Shown here piece by piece: positions 59,725 through 64,000 of a stretch of 64,000 nt of DNA. The translations under genes were made by a program, and so were the position numbers. Origin of the DNA: Adiantum capillus-veneris (Eukaryota > Streptophyta > Polypodiopsida > Polypodiales > Pteridaceae); assembly GCA_014529385.2 (NCBI GenBank), contig CM043947.1:133441891-133505890 (forward strand). The letters are read 5' to 3'. Below the pieces are notes generated by a model, which searched no databases, was not told where the DNA came from, and saw only the letters and a list, made by a program, of their open reading frames with translations. How positions within the stretch are numbered: the stretch's first letter is position 1; every line of letters begins with the position of its first letter.

Positions 59725-59995
59725 ATCTGCACCATTTTTTAACTTTTTTGACCAAGTTGGCATACCACTAGTTTTATCATGTTGTAATAAGCCCACAAAC
59801 CAAATTTGGTAAGATTTGGATCATTGGATTGAAAATTGTGACCAAAATTGCAAAGTTAGTCTGCGGACAAAAAATTATGACCATTTGACCAAAAATTGTC
59901 CAAACTTGATGAAACTTGGCTAGAGACCTTAACTTGAGGTGCTTAACAGATCTATGTCAAAGTTGGGACAAAAATTTACAAAAAAAATAGCTGGA

Positions 59996-60017
59996 GTAAA
60001 TAATCGCGATTATTTAC
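59996..60017. repeat. Perfect palindrome 3 of E4 leader
   Basis: GTAAATAATCG followed by its exact reverse complement, CGCG centre. 694 nt from the gag ATG. Confidence 0.95.
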
Positions 60018-60279
60018 ATCTGCTTCAAAAATTGACAAATTTGCAAATTTGAGTATACCACAAGGTCAAGCACATCAAGTAGACCCCACAAATCAATTTC
60101 AGTAAAATTTGGATCACAAAAGTGAGACTTAAGCCAGATTCTTGAAATCAGGGTCTACAAACAGAAAACAGTTGATAAACTTGATCAGATTTTGTCCAAA
60201 CTTGTTGAAACTTGTCCAAGGACTTTAACAGGTTGTATACTTGCTAAACCAAGCCAAAAAATGCAAAAAGCTAGCAAAA

Positions 60280-60301
60280 GTAAATAATCCCGATTATTTA
60301 C
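60280..60301. repeat. Palindrome 4 of E4 leader
   Basis: GTAAATAATCC followed by CGATTATTTAC; only the central pair is mismatched. 410 nt from the gag ATG. Confidence 0.95.
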
Positions 60302-60675
60302 TACTGCTACCCAGGGACACCAGTTTTGACTTTTGAACTTGTACAGTGTTAGATCAACATAATACAAAGCCACCGGGAAATTTTGGGTTCAATTGAATCC
60401 AAATTTGATACATGTTCACTTAGTTTCCAAGTTGTAAATTAATCATTTGATTTTTTGCCAAAGTAGAATCTGAAAGTCAATTGCTGACTCCCATAGCTTG
60501 ATTTGAAGTGATACACATAGACCAATCACAACAATTAGCAAAAACTCTACTGTCTTTATAGAAGAATAGCTAACTTGATCAAATTTGTATAGGAATCGGA
60601 TTGCAGACGAGGAATCAGTAGCTTGATAGAAAGTTGCAATCGAATCAAGTGGAAATTGACAACAAGTCAATCCAA

Positions 60676-60683
60676 AGGTAAGT
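60676..60683 (+). promoter_or_regulatory. Possible 5' splice site before E4 gag
   Basis: AG|GTAAGT at 60676-60683, 33 nt before the gag ATG; compare CAG|GTGAGT 38 nt before the E7 ATG. Confidence 0.35.
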
Positions 60684-60710
60684 ACTCTATCCAAGACTTC
60701 ATAAGTCTAT

Positions 60711-62060
60711 ATGAACCTTAGATGTAGTCGTGTACTAGGAAATCAGGGCATATTCGGAGAAACCTCAAGTAGAGTATCCACCGAAGAAAGCGTGAATCAA
60801 GGCAATTCATTGCACACTATTCTTGAAGAAGTCTTAGACACTTCTTCAGATTCAACATATGAAATGTCTTCTTGCTCAACTCACTCAAAAACCGAAACGA
60901 CAATACGTTATAAGCATATACTCTCATTTTATAAAACTAATCGCAATGGAGCTCAGGTTTACCTGGACCCTAACGAGGAGTATGCTATTCGCATTGACGA
61001 CCATGGTATTGAGTTTGAAGAAGAGATTAGGGTAGACAAACAAGGAAAAATATACATGGATAGAAATGAAACTCAGTATGTACAAGTCGAAAACCCTCAC
61101 GTGATAGACAAATGGGGCGTAGAAGTAAACACCATAATCCCAGATATGTCAGCAAAAGGACCACCAACTCTAGAATTCGAGAGATACGATCAAGTAGATT
61201 TGAAGCCTTTGAAACGGCTTAGTACGAATAATCTTAGGATCGGAGTCTATTGTTGGGAGGATAGAAACGTAAAAGATCTTCTGTGGACTTTGCATGCCAA
61301 ATCAGGACAACTAACGGCCATGAAGATCATCTATATCTTCAAGATCAAAGATAGGGGATCAACAGACCTACCAACCTACCTGTTTAAGGATTGAGCTTAA
61401 CTCTAGAAGGCAAGGCCTACAAATGGTGGATGTCTCTCAAGGAGAAGAATATCATACCATAGAGTTGGCCAGCTTTTGAATCTATGTTTAGCAAAGAATT
61501 TTTGCCTACAAATGAGGCAGATCGGAATTGGACGGCTTGGGACACATGTTCCATGCGCCAATACACATCATGCTTGAATATATCTCTCACGATCGGGATG
61601 TTATCCTCAAGTTGGAAGGCTTAGATAACTTTCAACAAGTATGGGGGTTTATATGAGGTCTAACACCAGAGCTTAAGAAGTACATCAAGACCCAAGACCC
61701 TAAAACACTTGAGGAAGCCATAGTGAAAGCACATATTCATGATGATCCAAATGAAAAGAAAGCACATAATATTCACGTGCCTATTAACACACATGGTAAT
61801 ACACGCACTCAGTATGGGCACAATAAAAGGAAATTTATAGTTGCAAATTTAAATGGATCTAAAAAACCCAAAGGGTCCAGGGGTCCTCTCTCTTCTGAGG
61901 ACTTTGATAAAGCTAAGAAAGAAAAATTATGTTTTCAATGTTTAGGAAGCGATTGTCCCAAGGGGAAATTTGTTACTCATGGCAAGGAGAAAGCACTGCA
62001 CACGGTGCAACTGCTACCTCTTGTGTCTTCCTCACGCTTCTCTACAGTGGAAGTAACACA
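60711..62060 (+). pseudogene. E4 gag relic
   Basis: Starts MNLRCSRVLGNQG with RVSTEESVNQ as in E7. It is open to 61394 (227 codons), then Gag motifs continue in other frames (AYKWWMSLKEKNIIP, WPAFESMFSKEFLP at about 61420-61510). A decayed knuckle is at about 61930 (LCFQCLGSDCPKGKF, no His). Frame breaks near 61380 and 61700. Confidence 0.8.
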
Positions 62061-62730
62061 CGCAAAGGTGGTACATGAATGTTGTCTCACAGCTTCCATG
62101 TGGCAACAAACCTTTGGACCACATGAGTTAGTACGTATGCACGGATCTCTGCAAGGCCACAAGGTGCGCATCTTGGTAGATGACGGTATTACTTACAATT
62201 TCATCAATTATGGATTGGTGAAAAAACTCAAATTGCCTCAAACTCCGAGTACCCACCGCTACAAGGTAGCAATGATGAATGGACATGATACCGAAATCTA
62301 GGATACTCAATGCCGAGCTGTTCTGTTGGAAGTACAAGGTTACTCCACATGCTTGGATTTTCAGGTTATGAACATGGAAAGGGCAGACGTGGTTCTTGGG
62401 AGGGAGTGGCTGCATAGCCTAGGACCATCACTAAAGTGTAGCTATGAGCACAACAACTTGATGTTTGAATCCCATGGCGCACATGTGTTGTTGTTAGGAG
62501 AGAAGGATGTACCTTCATCACCATTGATTTGTATCGCTGAGCTTATGCAGTTCGTTTTTGATAATGAAATAGATCAAGTTTTCTTGTGTTACTCACTGTC
62601 TCATTTTCTTTCTAACATTGAATCTGTTGAACATTCCTCAATGCCGCATGCTTCTCTCTCATCTCCTCCACCAATGCCTAATTCTAAACAAGCAAACGTT
62701 GCTAGTGATTTACATAAATTATTAAAGTAA
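62061..62730 (+). pseudogene. E4 protease relic
   Basis: HGSLQGHKVRILVDDGITYN, the retropepsin strand with DSGA changed to DDGI, then ADVVLGREWLHSLGP. One in-frame stop at 62299-62301. Ends with a stop at 62728-62730 before RT. Confidence 0.8.
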
Positions 62731-64000
62731 TTTCAAGATGTTTTTCCTAATGCTTTGACACCAGGATTACCGCCCACACGATCGGTGCAACATAGCATCG
62801 AGGTGGCTGCAGGTTGTAAACCTATCAGTAAACTGCCCTATCGTATGAGTTATTTTGAAGTTGCTGAGGTGGAAATTCAGCTTGCTGACTACCTTATCAG
62901 AGGGTATATACAACCCAGTTCTTCACCATGGGCCTCTCATATCTTATTAGTGAAGAAAAAAGACGGCAGTATGTGCATGTGCGTAGACTACCGTGGCCTA
63001 AATGCGGTTACAGCAGTTAAGAACAAAAACGCATTGCCCCGAGTAGATGAGCTGTTTGATAAACTCACTCATGCTCGCACTTTTATGAAAATAGACTTGC
63101 GGCGGTCAGGATATTACCAAGTCTGTATTTGACTTGCTGATATACCCAAAACTGCATTACGAACACGGTTTGGACACTACGAGTTCTTGGTGATGCCCTT
63201 TGAATTAACCAATGTGCCCGCAACATTCATGACACTTATGGATAGTGTCTTGAAGCCATACTTAGGCAAATTTGTCATCGTTTTCCTTGATGACATTCTA
63301 GTCTACAGTGCTTCTGAAGAAGAACACTTACAACATCTCTGGCAGGTGTTCGAGTTGTTACGAACAAACAAATTATATGCCAAGGAATCTAAGTGTGATT
63401 TTTTGAAAGAAGAAATTCACTATTTAGGGTATGTTATTTCAGCTAATGGGTTATATATGGATCAATCCAAAGTGGATACCATCCGGAAATGGCCTTCTCC
63501 TAAAAATCTGGAAGTGTTATAGATTTTTTTGAGATTTGCAGGTTTTTACTGAAGGTTCGTTAAAAACTATGTTAATATTGTTGTTCCCATGACGGATCAA
63601 CTAAAAAGCAAAGGCAAAGCTTTTTAGTGGGGATTTGCTCAACAACACAGTTTTGATACGCTCAAGGATGCATTAGCTACAGCTCCCATACTAACTATTG
63701 TAGATCCTTTGAAACCATTCGTTTTGGAAATAGATGCCAATGATCGTGCTATTGGAGAAGTCCTGTTACAAGACGGACGGCCAATTGCATTTTAAAGCAA
63801 GAAGCTTGATGAAACTCAACAGAACTACTATGCTTATGAGCACAAACTCTATGCAATAGTGTCTGCCTTAAAAACATGGTGGTATTATCTGTATGGTGCT
63901 CAGTTTGAAATTGTGTTTGACCATGAAAGCACCAAATGGTTTATACAACCAACGGATTTGAAGGGTCAGAAAGCCAGGTGGGCCAAGATTCTTCAGAAAT
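62731..64000 (+). pseudogene. E4 RT and RNase H relic (cut by window end)
   Basis: Chromovirus-type [80 protein letters not shown], and an intact [12 protein letters not shown] (about 63280-63310). RNase H begins near 63715 (VLEIDANDRAIGEVLLQDGR) and runs to the edge. Stops at about 63130, 63520, 63627 and 63793 show it is dead. Confidence 0.9.

Larger units (their letters stand above)
58759..60710 (+). other. E4 leader with ~288-bp repeats and palindromes
   Basis: 1.95 kb with no open frame. From about 59300 to 60420 it consists of diverged repeats spaced 284-293 bp, each with TTTGGATCA, TTGTCCAAACTTGTTGAAAC or similar, and one palindrome. The palindromes are better kept than the DNA between. 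Confidence 0.8.

Noticed and set aside
63120-63800. Stops in E4 RT as possible readthrough sites
   Set aside because: At least four different stops, together with decayed protease and knuckle residues, indicate ordinary decay.
1-64000. Host protein-coding genes, tRNA, rRNA, CRISPR, bacterial or viral genes
   Set aside because: Every frame with recognisable domains belongs to LTR retrotransposons; no host gene structure was found. The short CCA-ending tRNA-like strings are primer sites.

Overview
The window is nuclear DNA of a land plant with a large, retrotransposon-rich genome. Evidence: Ty1/copia and Ty3/gypsy LTR elements nested in each other, primer sites matching plant initiator-Met, Asp and (from memory) Trp tRNAs, plant-style TATA boxes inside LTRs, and many (GA)n tracts. 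A fern or gymnosperm is my guess only. I see no host gene, rRNA, tRNA or CRISPR; everything recognisable is a transposable element or a simple repeat.

Layout. 1-3878: gag relic and 2.0-kb 5' LTR of a minus-strand element with a Trp-type primer site, inserted in a minus-strand copia relic (gag, PBS, LTR) that runs to 6212. 6213-8028: unassigned DNA and a minisatellite-like array. 8029-11610: minus-strand gag, PBS, LTR, PPT and integrase, then a 1.8-kb LTR block. 11611-24025: a minus-strand gag-type element split by a copia insertion (12436-22102, flanked by TATGC) that has grown into about four tandem LTR+pol units and was itself hit by a gypsy element (E7, 13976-16862). 23513-28138: a long LTR followed by a 1.7-kb tandem duplication joining LTR to pol. 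27639-33010: a decayed minus-strand gypsy element (RNase H, RT, protease, gag, LTR). 33010-35584: PPT and 2.2-kb 3' LTR of a plus-strand relative of the first element. 35585-38320: repeats and LTR-like DNA.

38360-47686 (E3) is the youngest element: a complete 9,327-bp LTR retrotransposon with 574-bp LTRs differing at 3 sites and an AGAGC target duplication. It encodes a long Gag-protease series and a 140-aa extra ORF but no reverse transcriptase, RNase H or integrase, so it must be mobilised in trans. It sits inside the integrase gene of an older chromovirus-like element. 51261-55942 is a decayed minus-strand relative of E3. 57370-57795 is an integrase C-terminus. 57810-64000 (E4) is a plus-strand gypsy element with Asp-type primer site, long leader, gag, protease, RT and RNase H, cut by the window end.

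The most unusual signal is in the ~1.8-1.95-kb leaders of E4 and E7, which are the same family by LTR length and ends, primer site and Gag N-terminus. Each carries a set of palindromes centred on CG-rich cores, similar within an element, different in sequence between the elements, yet at nearly the same distances from the gag start (about 410-418, 694 and 1267-1272 nt), with a further half-site at the same place in each LTR. E3, with the same primer type and a similar Gag N-terminus (M-x-LRSGR), may be a non-autonomous partner of that family.
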